Made by a program: the position numbers and the translations under genes. Positions 44,132-52,762 of a stretch of 64,000 nucleotides of DNA are shown here, piece by piece. Within the stretch, counting starts at the first letter, position 1; every line of letters starts with the position of its first letter. Below the pieces are notes generated by a model. It was given only the letters and a program-made list of their open reading frames with translations. It was not told where the DNA came from and did no database searches. Source of the stretch: CAIKMD01 sp963702925 (GTDB lineage Bacteria > Pseudomonadota > Alphaproteobacteria > ATCC43930 > CGMCC-115725); assembly GCA_963702925.1 (NCBI GenBank), contig OY969771.1:2666001-2730000 (forward strand), written 5' to 3'.

Positions 44132-45487
44132 CTAGGCGGCGGACGCGCTTTGCGCGGCCAAGACCGGCTTCGCCTGGTGGCTCATCTGGAACATGACGAT
44201 CGCTACCGCACCGAGCATCGCGGGAAGCACATTGGCCAGGATCACGGCCGGCACCGAGAATTGCTGGCCGACCAGGAACCCGCCGATGAGCGGCCCGATG
44301 AAGGCGCCGACCCGCCCGACCCCGAGCGCCCAGCCGACGCCGGTGGCGCGGATCGCCGTCGGGTAATAAGTGGCCGAGATCGTGTTGAGGCAGGGCTGCC
44401 CGCCTTGGATGCTGACGCCGGTGAAGAACATCGCCGGAATCAGGATCGCGGTGTTCTGGGTCGAGAAGGCGGCGACGGCGATGAACACCGCCGCGCCCAG
44501 ATAGCCCACCACCAGCACTTTCGGCAGCGAGCCGATCTTGTCGGCGATGAACCCCATGCCGAGCCCGCCGACGATGCCGCCGACGCTGTACCAGATGGTG
44601 GCGAGGATCGCGACCGAAAGCGGCTGGCCCGCCTGCTTCAACAGCGTCGGCATCCAGCTGATGAGATAGGTCAGGACGAAAAGGTTCATGACGAACGCGA
44701 CCCACAGCACCGTGGTCGGAACGCCTCTGCCTTCGGTGAAGAGATGCTTCACCGTGATGCCGTGCAGTTGCGGCTCGAGGGTGAATCGCGTGGCTTGCGT
44801 GAAGCCCCGGTCCGGCACGATCCGGCTCATGATCGCGGCGGCGCGCGCCATCGCCTTGCCCGACAGCAGCAGATAGCGCACCAATTCCGGCATCCACAGG
44901 GCGACGACCGCGACGAACAACAACGGCACGATGCCGCCGACATAGAAGGTCGATTGCCAGCCCAAGGTCGGGATGAGCTGGTTGGCCAGGAGGCCGCCCG
45001 AGATCGACCCCACGGCGAAGAACGCGCCGGTGCTGTTGACGAGCAGCGCGCGCATCCGTCGCGGCGCATATTCGAGCACATAGGCGGTGACGTTCGGCAG
45101 CGTGCCGCCCAACCCGAATCCGGCGAGCGCGCGCAAAATGACGAGGCTTTGCACCGTGTGACCGAGCGGCGTCAGCAGCGAGAACACGCCGAAGATCGCC
45201 ATCGGCCAGATGATCGCCTGCTTGCGGCCGATCTTGTCGGCAAGCATGCCGAAGACGACCGCGCCGATCGTCAGGCCCAAGAAGCTGGCGCTGAAGACCG
45301 GCCCCAACGCTGCGGGTGAAAAGCCCAGATCATGCGCCATCACCGGCGCGACATAGCCGATGCCTTGCGTGTCATAGCCGTCGAACAAGGCGGTGAGGAG
45401 GCTGATCCCCATCACCGTCCATTGCGCCCGGCTGACGCGGGATTCGTCGATGACCGACGTGACGTTATAGGCTTGCGCATCGCTCAT
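44132..45487 (-). CDS. MFS transporter, aromatic acid:H+ symporter-like
   Basis: 451 aa from ATG 45487 (GGGAGAG at 5-11 bases; frame could extend to 45508). Twelve helices; helix 1 has the hallmark LLTALFDGYDTQGIGYVAPVM (part), and the loop GMLADKIGRKQ and the LPNVTAYVLEYAP segment match the AAHS family. Members (PcaK/BenK) import benzoates or related acids with protons. It is one of two AAHS-like porters in the window (other at 54534). The gap upstream leads into the disturbed 45.5-47.7 kb patch. Confidence 0.88.
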   Translation of the reverse strand: MSDAQAYNVTSVIDESRVSRAQWTVMGISLLTALFDGYDTQGIGYVAPVMAHDLGFSPAALGPVFSASFLGLTIGAVVFGMLADKIGRKQAIIWPMAIFGVFSLLTPLGHTVQSLVILRALAGFGLGGTLPNVTAYVLEYAPRRMRALLVNSTGAFFAVGSISGGLLANQLIPTLGWQSTFYVGGIVPLLFVAVVALWMPELVRYLLLSGKAMARAAAIMSRIVPDRGFTQATRFTLEPQLHGITVKHLFTEGRGVPTTVLWVAFVMNLFVLTYLISWMPTLLKQAGQPLSVAILATIWYSVGGIVGGLGMGFIADKIGSLPKVLVVGYLGAAVFIAVAAFSTQNTAILIPAMFFTGVSIQGGQPCLNTISATYYPTAIRATGVGWALGVGRVGAFIGPLIGGFLVGQQFSVPAVILANVLPAMLGAVAIVMFQMSHQAKPVLAAQSASAA

Positions 45488-45924
45488 GGCGCTTCTCTCC
45501 CTGTTCATGTCCGTGTCGCCGCGGCTGTTTCCCCGCGCTACGGGAAGCCGTCGTTGTTACGGGCGCGGCCCGATCGCGACAGGCCGGCAGGACAAGCATT
45601 TCACTTTTGCGCGCTTCAGGCAATCGGCTTCGTTGGCGGCGGGACTTGGAGGGCGGTTCTGGTTCTGACCCCGGCCGCTCCGGTGGCTCCCAAGTCAACA
45701 GCGACGAGCTGTTGCGCGTCGACTACGGCATGGTTTCAAAAAAGGGCCTTCAGTTCCTCCGCTGTTCCCTTCATCGCACCGAACCGTGTCGCGTCCTCTT
45801 CTTTCGCTAACTGCCATCGATTTGAAACATGCAACAGCTAGCTTGTTATTGCCTGTGCGAAAGCGGCGATGATGGGTGGCGAACGCTTCGGCGAGAGGAG
45901 AATTTTTTGTTGCAGGGAATGATG
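45488..45924. other. Gap with no convincing gene
   Basis: 437 bases. Several short frames occur on both strands but none has a start signal with family similarity. The stretch 45700-45920 drops in GC compared with the flanks and begins the composition change that lasts to about 47.2 kb. Confidence 0.5.
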
Positions 45925-46405
45925 ATGCGCGTTCCTTATTTAATCTGTGCCGTCGTCTTGACGCTTGGTTTCGACGTAGCTGAGAGTCATGCGTCGGAAC
46001 AGCCGACCGCCGGGATTTATCTTGAGACGACTTACCTGCAAGCCGTAACGCCCTCCGGCGGGGCGGTCTGCGAAAAAGCCGGCGACTCTTGGATTTCCTA
46101 CTTTACTTACCCCGGGCCATTGAAGAGCGGCGCCACGCGCCGTGCGGCGTTGGTCGCGGGTCAGGGCGTCCGCATTTGGGCCTTCCCCACGACGCCGGCG
46201 TTGGCAGCGAGCTCTTGGTCCGGCTCACTCAGCCAAATCGTAATTCCGTCCGGCATCGCGGGGACCGGAACATTTTCGTTCGCTTTGACCTATGTGGACA
46301 AAGAGTTCTTGGATCGAATCGGGGAGCGAGGTTGTCACCGGCCTGACCGGGGTCGGGACATGCAGCATGTCTTTGGTCACGGAATTGGTTCGTACCGGAA
46401 AATAA
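45925..46405 (+). CDS. Exported hypothetical protein, apparent +1 frameshift near its end
   Basis: Starts MRVPYLICAVVLTLGFDVAE (ATG 45925, two more Met just upstream), a signal peptide cut near SHA-S. The mature part has GGAVCEKAGDSWISYFTYPG and SLSQIVIPSGIAGTG. The first frame, which runs to 46422, ends in an unlike Arg/His-rich tail. The next frame from 46310 reads WIESGSEVVTGLTGVGTC and on to TAA at 46403-46405, with better third-position GC and a second Cys that could pair with the first. Removing one T near 46306-46310 gives 159 aa. No family is recognised. Codon use is less GC-rich than in neighbours, so it may be acquired. Confidence 0.5.
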
Positions 46406-46509
46406 CCTTCGCAGGGACGTGATTTCGCTCGCGGTTCGTTTTCGCTTCGATCTTTCGCGTTCTCGGCTGGCGTTATCTTCGATAAACGAGCGTTTCTAAG
46501 TAGGTTGAT

Positions 46510-47247
46510 ATGAAACCGGTGCGTCGCTTGTTCGTTCTAGGCATGTTAATGGCGCTGTGCGCCTGTGGCGGTCGAATAGAGGCGCAGAAAGACGTGCGCG
46601 CCGCGGATGCTGATCCCTCACGCGGGACGGTGATATTTGGCATGACAGTGCTGAACAACGAGCCAAATAACTTCGGCTCCATGGCGGCCGTGACCGGAAT
46701 ATGGATGCCGTACGATCCGCAAAGCGGCCGCCGTATTGGAAAGACGGTCGTCGCCCTCGACACCGGTTCCGGTATGTTTATGGCGCCCGAATTGAAGGCC
46801 GGGGGAACGGCCTATCGATTTTATGAGCTTCCGCCCGGCAACTACGCGTTGGCGTGGATGCGGCACACGCAACCATCGTACGAAGACATCCAAGTCATTA
46901 CCGTGAAGGGGAAAGTCAGAACAAGTTACATGAAAATGATCTACGATGGAGCCGAGACCGAGCTCGGGCAATCCCTGTCTGAGGATGCACAAGTATTGCC
47001 GAGCACGCCGTGCTTCACCGTCGGGCCGAACGAGGTCGTCTATGTCGGCAATCTGGTGTTTGATGTCGGGCTACCGCGCACGATCGATTTGTCGCTCCAG
47101 GAAGACGCTCAGAGTGCTCGCGATTACCTCGCTCGTAGCAATCCCGATCTGGACGCGAAGATAATCGTGCGCCCGATTACACGGGCTGATGGCCAGGCAT
47201 TCGGTCTGAACGGGGCGGTCCAGCCCTCATCCCAATCGGATAACTAA
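46510..47247 (+). CDS. Hypothetical lipoprotein, 245 aa
   Basis: The N-terminus has a lipobox MALCAC (lipidated Cys near residue 19). A beta-rich region follows with TVIFGMTVLNNEPNNFGS and YRFYELPPGNYALAWM. The LPPGxY block is typical of DUF2846-like or prealbumin-type surface domains. The C-terminal 60 residues have EDAQSARDYLARSNPDLDAK. No definite family. GC content and codon choice are lower than in the housekeeping genes of the window. Its stop overlaps the end of a minus-strand relic. Together with the upstream exported protein it may be an acquired pair. Confidence 0.65.
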   Translation: MKPVRRLFVLGMLMALCACGGRIEAQKDVRAADADPSRGTVIFGMTVLNNEPNNFGSMAAVTGIWMPYDPQSGRRIGKTVVALDTGSGMFMAPELKAGGTAYRFYELPPGNYALAWMRHTQPSYEDIQVITVKGKVRTSYMKMIYDGAETELGQSLSEDAQVLPSTPCFTVGPNEVVYVGNLVFDVGLPRTIDLSLQEDAQSARDYLARSNPDLDAKIIVRPITRADGQAFGLNGAVQPSSQSDN

Positions 47248-47372
47248 TTGCCCGCTGTCAGCCTTTTGCGTGCTTCGACGACGATGCGTTCGTCGAGATA
47301 TTTTGCCGGCCCGAGAGGGCTTGCGGTGGGGCCGCGCTGAGAGATCCGGTCTTCGCGTTCCCGCGCGCCGCG
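47244..47372 (-). pseudogene. Possible tail of an AraC-type regulator (relic)
   Basis: Directly after the stop of the cytochrome relic the minus strand stays open for about 42 codons. It ends SPLGPAKYLDERIVVEARKR and TAG at 47244-47246. The pattern (spaced Leu-x-x-Arg-x-x-x-Glu-Ala-x-x-Leu) resembles the first helix region of an AraC/XylS DNA-binding domain. There is no start codon and no second helix-turn-helix. Low confidence; it may be chance. Confidence 0.2.
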
Positions 47373-47503
47373 TCAGCGCATCTTCAGGACGATGACCCGG
47401 CCGCTGCTCGGGTCGGTGATCGGACGCAGCGCTTTCACTGGATCGGCTGTCACCGGCGCGGCGCCATTGCCCCATCCGCCGCACACGAAGCTCAGCACGC
47501 CGG
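47373..47503 (-). pseudogene. Relic of the 3' end of the cytochrome c gene (copy of 60099-60230)
   Basis: The minus strand encodes VLSFVCGGWGNGAAPVTADP and on to ...RVIVLKMR-stop. It matches the last 42 residues of the tri-haem cytochrome at 60099-61394 with about six substitutions, and similarity also continues a few bases past the stop. Similarity ends abruptly at about 47503. No haem motif or start remains. It is a decayed fragment left by a duplication or rearrangement. Confidence 0.85.
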
Positions 47504-47550
47504 CGCCCATCGATTGCGCTCGCTCGGGCGACGGCCGATTTCCGAGGCGC

Positions 47551-47564
47551 TCCTGACCTGGATC
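47551..47564. promoter_or_regulatory. FNR/FixK-like box (one mismatch)
   Basis: CTGAC-CTGG-ATCAA compares with the consensus TTGAT/C-N4-A/GTCAA. It lies 48 bases upstream (minus strand) of the cytochrome relic and may be a remnant of the promoter of the lost gene. Confidence 0.45.
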
Positions 47565-47675
47565 AAGTAGCGCCGACGGCCGCGTCGCCATCATGGCGTC
47601 ATGACGAGGCACGGCCCGCAAGGCTCAGATGATGGCGCGCGACCGATGGCTGCGTGCGACGGCCGCGCGCACCCG

Positions 47676-47879
47676 TCACGAAAAGGCGGTGCCGGCGCGG
47701 CAGCCCAGGCTTTTGAACACGATCGCCGCCGGGCAGAAGCCGGTGATGGACGCCTGGATGAGGTTGAGGCCGACGAAAGCCGTCAGCAGCAGCCAATAGG
47801 CGCTGTGCAGCTCGCTCAGAACGAGGCTTGCCAGGACCATCACCCCGGCAAATGCCATGACTGCTCGATCGATCGACAT
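47676..47879 (-). CDS. DUF2892 (YgaP-like) inner membrane protein
   Basis: 67 aa with two membrane helices: RAVMAFAGVMVLASLVLSEL and YWLLLTAFVGLNLIQASIT, then GFCPAAIVFKSLGC, the typical GxCPA-x-x-x-L-x-x-x-G-C end of DUF2892. In E. coli the domain is the membrane tail of the rhodanese YgaP, and in many bacteria small DUF2892 proteins accompany BigR-type sulfur regulators. AAGGAGAAT is upstream. It follows the regulator gene by 18 bases, so the two share an operon. Confidence 0.85.
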   Translation of the reverse strand: MSIDRAVMAFAGVMVLASLVLSELHSAYWLLLTAFVGLNLIQASITGFCPAAIVFKSLGCRAGTAFS

Positions 47880-47897
47880 GGGATTCTCCTTGCGCGG

Positions 47898-48203
47898 TTA
47901 TCCGCCGCGCGGCTGACAATAGAGCTCGTAAAGCGCGCCGATCACCTTGGTAACACGGGCGTCGGCGAGCGAGTAGTGGATGGTCTGCGCTTCTCGCCGT
48001 GTCGCCACCAGGCGCGCGCGGCGCAGCTTCGCGAGATGCTGGGAGAGCGCCGACTGGCTGAGGCGAACCGCGCGCGCGAGATCGCCCACCGAACGCTCTC
48101 CTTGCAGCAGCTCGCACAGGATCAGCAGCCGGCGCCCATTCGCCATCAGCTTCAGAAAGCCGGCCGCCGTGCCCGCCTTGGCCTGCATCTTCCGTATATC
48201 CAT
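47898..48203 (-). CDS. ArsR-family regulator, BigR/SqrR/YgaV type (probable persulfide sensor)
   Basis: 101 aa winged helix. LMANGRRLLILCELLQGERS and SVGDLARAVRLSQSALSQHL (recognition helix) then RREAQTIHYSLAD are characteristic of the BigR/YgaV subgroup. Cys30 and Cys96 are 66 residues apart, the same spacing as the two redox Cys (41 and 107) of Rhodobacter SqrR, which form a polysulfide bridge on exposure to sulfide-derived persulfide. The metal-binding ELCVCDL motif of ArsR is missing. It is probably a repressor of its own operon and of the divergent efflux genes 64 bases away. The start could be Met6 at 48188. Confidence 0.87.
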   Translation of the reverse strand: MDIRKMQAKAGTAAGFLKLMANGRRLLILCELLQGERSVGDLARAVRLSQSALSQHLAKLRRARLVATRREAQTIHYSLADARVTKVIGALYELYCQPRGG

Positions 48204-48235
48204 ACTTGCTAAATTAGTATTTGCTCATATATATG
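48202..48235. promoter_or_regulatory. Shared A/T-rich promoter-operator between regulator and efflux genes
   Basis: ATACT at 48202-48206 and AGTAT at 48216-48220 form an interrupted dyad covering the regulator start. TTGCTA (48207-48212) and TATATG (48230-48235) are spaced 17 bases for a plus-strand promoter. BigR-type repressors bind A/T-rich dyads between divergent promoters. Reading based on pattern only. Confidence 0.5.
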
Positions 48236-48267
48236 TCAAGGGCGCGACCCGCCAAGGAGCAAAGCGC

Positions 48268-49239
48268 ATGATCCGCATTCTCGCTGCCGGCATGATCCTT
48301 CTGATCGCCGCAACCGTGCCGGTCTTGGCCGCGGAGCAGACGGTGGAACGGCGTCTGGTGGACGACCGCAAGGCCGTGATCGCCACCGTCGAGCCGGTCC
48401 ACGAGCTGATCGCCCGCGCCCGCATCGGCGGCACCATCGCCACGCTCGCCGCGAAGGAAGGCGATGCGGTGACGGCGGGCGACCGTATCGCCGTGGTCGC
48501 CGATCCCAAGTTGGCGCTGCAGATCCAGGCGCTGCAATCCCGCATCCAGGCGCAACAAGCCGAGCGCGATCAAGCCCAGATCGATTTCGGGCGCACGCAG
48601 CAGCTGCGCGGCTCCGGCGTGGCATCGCAGGCGCAACTCGATCAAACGCGGACGCGCCTCGACGTCGCCGAGCGGACTCTGCAGGCGCTGCGCTCGGACC
48701 GGCAGGTGATCGAGCAGCAATCGGCGGAAGGCGCCGTTCTCGCGCCGGGCGCGGGACGCGTGCTCACGGTTCCCGTGTCGGAAGGCAGCGTCGTGCTGGC
48801 CGGCGAGACGATCGCCGCGATCGCCGCCGACAATTATATTCTGCGCCTGCAGCTTCCCGAGCGCCACGCGCGTTTCCTCAAGGCGGGCGACACCATTTTG
48901 GTGGGCGCGCGCGGCCTGCAGGAGCAGGACCAGGAAACGCTGCGCAAAGGGCGCGTCGTCCTGGTCTATCCACACATCGATCAAGGCCGCGTCATCGCCG
49001 ATGTCGAGGTCGAGGCTCTCGGCGACTATTTCGTCGGCGAACGCACCCGCGTCTATGTCGCCACCGGAACGCGCGACGCTCTCGTGGTGCCGAACAATTA
49101 TATTTATCGCCGCTTCGGCGTCAGCTACGCGAAGCTGAAGGACGGCACCGAGATCGTCGTCCAGGTCGGGCTGCCGACGGATGACGGCATCGAAATTCTT
49201 GCCGGGCTGCACGAGGGCGACGTCGTGGTTACGCCATGA
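48268..49239 (+). CDS. RND efflux periplasmic adaptor (HlyD/AcrA family)
   Basis: 323 aa from ATG 48268 (AAGGAGC at 7-13 bases). A signal peptide cut near LAAE is followed by a barrel-sandwich half (IGGTIATLAAKEGDAVTAGD) and an alpha-hairpin at about 95-155 (Gln-rich QALQSRIQAQQAERDQAQID). The second lipoyl half (GAVLAPGAGRVLTVPVSEGS) and beta-barrel domains come next. It has no lipobox, so it is soluble or membrane-associated. It bridges the RND pump to an outer-membrane channel that is not encoded here. The stop overlaps the pump gene by ATGA. Confidence 0.9.
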   Translation: MIRILAAGMILLIAATVPVLAAEQTVERRLVDDRKAVIATVEPVHELIARARIGGTIATLAAKEGDAVTAGDRIAVVADPKLALQIQALQSRIQAQQAERDQAQIDFGRTQQLRGSGVASQAQLDQTRTRLDVAERTLQALRSDRQVIEQQSAEGAVLAPGAGRVLTVPVSEGSVVLAGETIAAIAADNYILRLQLPERHARFLKAGDTILVGARGLQEQDQETLRKGRVVLVYPHIDQGRVIADVEVEALGDYFVGERTRVYVATGTRDALVVPNNYIYRRFGVSYAKLKDGTEIVVQVGLPTDDGIEILAGLHEGDVVVTP

Positions 49240-52200
49240 AGCTCGGCCTCTCCGGCATCCTCACCCGCCATTTTATCACCTCGCCCTTGACGCCGCTGCT
49301 GCTGTTGGCGGCGCTGATCGTCGGCGGTCTCGCGCTGGTCAAGCTGCCGCGCGAAGAGGAGCCGCAGATCAGCGTGCCTATGGTGGACATTCTCGTCACC
49401 GCCAATGGCTACAAGGCGGATGATGCGATCGAGCTCATCACCAAGCCGCTGGAAGACATCATCAAGGGCATCAACGGCGTCGAGCACGTCTATTCCAGCA
49501 CCCAGGACGATTCCGTGGTGACGACGGCGCGCTTCTATGTCGGGACCGACGAGGATACCGCGCTGCTGCGGGTGCACGAGAAGATCCGCGCCAACATCGC
49601 CGATCTGCCCAAAGGCATTCCCGAGCCGATCATCATCGGCCGCGGCATCAACGATGTCGCCATTGTCACGCTGACCTTGGCGCCCAAGCCGGACGCCGCC
49701 GCGCGCTGGACCGACAACGGCCTCTACCAGATCGCCCAGGAGCTGCAGCACGAGCTGGTCAAGGTCGAGGATGTCGGCCTCACCTACATCGTCGGCGGCA
49801 GCCCGAACCAGATCCGGATCGAGCCCGATCCCGAGCGGCTGGCGCTTTACGGCATCACCCTCAATCAGCTGGTCGACAAGCTCGGCAACGCCAACCGCTC
49901 CTTCCTGGTGGGGGCGTTCAACCAGCTGGATCGGAACCTGCCGGTGGTGGCCGGTCAGACCTTGCAAGGCGTGCCGGATATCGGTTTGCTGCTGATCACC
50001 GCGCGCGACGGCCGCCCGGTCTATGTCGAGGACGTTGCCGATGTAGTGGTGGGTGCTGCCGAGCCCGACCATCACAGCTGGACGCTCACCCGCACGGCGA
50101 CCGGCGCGTTGGAGAAGCGTCCCGCCGTCACCATCGCTTTCGCCAAGCGCAAGGGTGCCAACGCCGTCGTCGTGGCGGATCAGCTGCTCGAGCGCCTGAA
50201 GACCGTACAAGGCCGCCTCGTGCCCGACGACGTTACGGTGAGCGTGACCCGGAATTACGGTGCGACGGCGACCGAGAAAGCCAATGAGCTGCTGTTCCAC
50301 CTGGCGCTAGCGACGGTGTCGATCGTGGTGCTCATCACGCTTGCGATCGGTTGGCGCGAAGGGGTCGTGGTACTCGTGATCATCCCGGCGACGATCTTGC
50401 TCACCTTGTTCGCGTCCTGGCTGATGGGCTACACGATCAATCGCGTCAGCCTGTTCGCGCTCATCTTCTCGATCGGCATTCTCGTGGACGATGCCATCGT
50501 GGTGGTCGAGAACATCGTCCGGCACTGGCGCTCGCGCGGCGACAAGGATCTCATCACGTCGGCGGTGGAGGCGGTCGCCGAAGTCGGCAACCCCACCATC
50601 GTCGCAACTCTTACCATCATCGTGGCCTTGCTGCCGATGATGTTCGTCAGCGGCCTGATGGGCCCTTATATGAGCCCGATCCCCGCCAATGCCTCGATGG
50701 CGATGCTGTTCTCGTTCTTCGTCGCGGTGATCATCACGCCATGGCTCCTCCACAAGATCGCGCGACGGCGTTTCGCGTCCGCGCCGTCTTCCGGCGCCGC
50801 GACGCCGCAACACGACGAGATCGGCGCCATGGGACGCTTCTATCTTAGGATCGCGCGTCCGCTGCTCACGGGACGACGGCGCTCGCGGATATTTCTCTTG
50901 GCGGTTGCCGGCGCCACCGCCGCGGTCTGCGTCCTCTTCGTCACCAAGGACGTCACCGTCAAGCTGCTGCCCTTCGACAACAAGTCGGAGCTGCAAGTGG
51001 TGGTCGATCTGCCGCAAGGTGCGACCTTGGAGGATACCGACCGGGTGCTGACGGACGCCGCCGAACGGCTCAAGGACTTGCCGGAGCTGACCTCGATCCA
51101 GGCCTATGCCGGAACCGCCGCGCCGTTCAACTTCAACGGGCTCGTGCGGCATTATTATCTCCGCAACGGCCCCGAGCAGGGCGATCTCCAGATCAATCTG
51201 GTGCCGAAAAGCGAGCGGTCGCGGGCCAGCCATCCGATTGCGCTGGATCTGCGCCATCGCCTCGCCGATTTGCCGGTGCCGCCGGGCACGGTGATCAAGG
51301 TGGTCGAGGTGCCGCCGGGACCGCCGGTGCTGGCGACCTTGCTGGCGGAGGTCTACGGCCCCGACGCGGCGGCACGGCGCGCAGCCGCCGAGAAAATCCG
51401 CGCCGCCTTTGCGAGCGTCGATTTCGTGGCCGATGTCGACGACACGTTTCACAAGCCCAGCGACCGGCTGCGCTTCTCCATCAACCAGGAGAATCTCGAA
51501 TTCTATGGGGTGGACGAGCAAGCGGTCTACGACACGATCGGCGCCATCATCGGCGGCGTGAAGGTGGGATACTCGCAACGCGGCTACGGGGCGAAGCCGA
51601 TCGAGATCGACGTCAAGCTGCCGCGGCGCGCGGAATGGATGGGCGAGCGCATTCTTTCGACGCCGCTCCCTGCCGGCGGCACCGCGCGCCAAGGCGCCAA
51701 TGTCGAGCTCGGCGACGTCGTGACCGTGAAGAATGAGCCAGCCTCCTATTCGCTTTATCGCCGCGACGGCCGCTTCGCCGAGATGGTGCAGGCGGAAGTG
51801 GCGGGCCGCTTCGAAGCGCCGATCTACGGCATGCTGGCCGTCCAGGACGCGATCAAGAAGATCGATTGGGGCGCCGCCGGTCCGCCGGCGATCCTCTATC
51901 ACGGCCAGCCGCTGGACGAAGCGAGAGTGTCGCTGCTGTGGGACGGGGAATGGGAGGTGACCTATGTCACCTTCCGCGACATGGGCGCGGCCTTCGGCGT
52001 CGCCATCCTCGGCATCTATCTCTTGGTGGTGGCGCAGTTCGGCTCGTTTCGCGTGCCGCTGGTGATCCTGATCCCGGTGCCGCTCACCCTGATCGGCATC
52101 GTGCTCGGGCATTGGCTGCTGGGCGCGCCCTTCACCGCGACCTCGATGATCGGTTTCATCGCGCTCGCCGGCATCATCGTGCGCAACTCGATTCTGCTGG

Positions 52201-52466
52201 TGGATTTCATCCGGCGGCGGCGGCGGGACGGCGCGGCGTTGCGTCAGGCGCTGTTGGAAGCGGGGGCCATCCGGTTCAAGCCGATCTTCCTCACCGCCGC
52301 GGCCGCGATGATCGGCGCCGCCTTCATCATGGCCGATCCCATTTTCCAAGGCCTTGCGATCTCGCTGGTCTTCGGCCTCGCCTCATCGACCGCGCTCACC
52401 CTGCTGGTGATCCCGGCCGTTTATGTCTGGCTGCGCGATGATGGCAAAACATCCGGTGCCATCTAG
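49236..52466 (+). CDS. RND efflux pump inner-membrane transporter
   Basis: 1076 aa with the classical 1+5+1+5 helix layout and two large periplasmic loops. KLPREEEPQISVPMVDI near 35 is a family start. The proton relay Asp pair sits in SIGILVDDAIVVVENIVRHW near 415 (TM4). Loop-2 features such as GATLEDTDRVLTDAAERL and the C-terminal FIALAGIIVRNSILLVDFI and KPIFLTAAAAMIGAAFI are in place. It exports toxic compounds with protons. It is controlled together with the adaptor, probably by the divergent BigR-like regulator, which suggests export of a sulfur-related toxic compound (inference). Confidence 0.94.
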   Translation: MKLGLSGILTRHFITSPLTPLLLLAALIVGGLALVKLPREEEPQISVPMVDILVTANGYKADDAIELITKPLEDIIKGINGVEHVYSSTQDDSVVTTARFYVGTDEDTALLRVHEKIRANIADLPKGIPEPIIIGRGINDVAIVTLTLAPKPDAAARWTDNGLYQIAQELQHELVKVEDVGLTYIVGGSPNQIRIEPDPERLALYGITLNQLVDKLGNANRSFLVGAFNQLDRNLPVVAGQTLQGVPDIGLLLITARDGRPVYVEDVADVVVGAAEPDHHSWTLTRTATGALEKRPAVTIAFAKRKGANAVVVADQLLERLKTVQGRLVPDDVTVSVTRNYGATATEKANELLFHLALATVSIVVLITLAIGWREGVVVLVIIPATILLTLFASWLMGYTINRVSLFALIFSIGILVDDAIVVVENIVRHWRSRGDKDLITSAVEAVAEVGNPTIVATLTIIVALLPMMFVSGLMGPYMSPIPANASMAMLFSFFVAVIITPWLLHKIARRRFASAPSSGAATPQHDEIGAMGRFYLRIARPLLTGRRRSRIFLLAVAGATAAVCVLFVTKDVTVKLLPFDNKSELQVVVDLPQGATLEDTDRVLTDAAERLKDLPELTSIQAYAGTAAPFNFNGLVRHYYLRNGPEQGDLQINLVPKSERSRASHPIALDLRHRLADLPVPPGTVIKVVEVPPGPPVLATLLAEVYGPDAAARRAAAEKIRAAFASVDFVADVDDTFHKPSDRLRFSINQENLEFYGVDEQAVYDTIGAIIGGVKVGYSQRGYGAKPIEIDVKLPRRAEWMGERILSTPLPAGGTARQGANVELGDVVTVKNEPASYSLYRRDGRFAEMVQAEVAGRFEAPIYGMLAVQDAIKKIDWGAAGPPAILYHGQPLDEARVSLLWDGEWEVTYVTFRDMGAAFGVAILGIYLLVVAQFGSFRVPLVILIPVPLTLIGIVLGHWLLGAPFTATSMIGFIALAGIIVRNSILLVDFIRRRRRDGAALRQALLEAGAIRFKPIFLTAAAAMIGAAFIMADPIFQGLAISLVFGLASSTALTLLVIPAVYVWLRDDGKTSGAI

Positions 52467-52631
52467 GCCGCGTCTGCAACTGGCTGCGTGACCGACCGCT
52501 CGGGGACGCACTTATCCGCGAGCCGAGCGCACGCAACTGGTGCAGAATATTCGCGAATGCGAAAATCTTTCGGGCATCGGCGGAAAGCGCGGATCAGCCA
52601 AGCGCATGATCGACGTCATTTCGCCGCAGCA

Positions 52632-52645
52632 TTGATCCAGATCAA
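52632..52645. promoter_or_regulatory. Perfect FNR/FixK box
   Basis: TTGAT-CCAG-ATCAA matches the FNR/FixK consensus TTGAT-N4-ATCAA without mismatch. Its centre lies about 125 bases before the CocE-type hydrolase ATG at 52763, in the 296-base gap after the RND gene. It implies oxygen-responsive control of the hydrolase-MFS pair. Confidence 0.7.
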
Positions 52646-52762
52646 TGACTGAACGGCATTGCCCCTGCCGACTTGGCAAGCGCGCCGGGGAAGCAGGTCA
52701 GCTTTCGGGCGAAGCGTCAATTCCAAGAAAGTCGGCTTGACCGACGGTTAAGGAAGGAAACG

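Noticed and set aside
45735..45830. Short minus-strand stretch ending MKGTAEELKALF-stop
   Set aside because: Only about 32 codons, bounded by a stop upstream, no start signal; probably chance or a tiny relic.
50307..52349. 680-codon minus-strand frame opposite the RND pump
   Set aside because: Arg/His/Asp-rich shadow frame of the pump gene.
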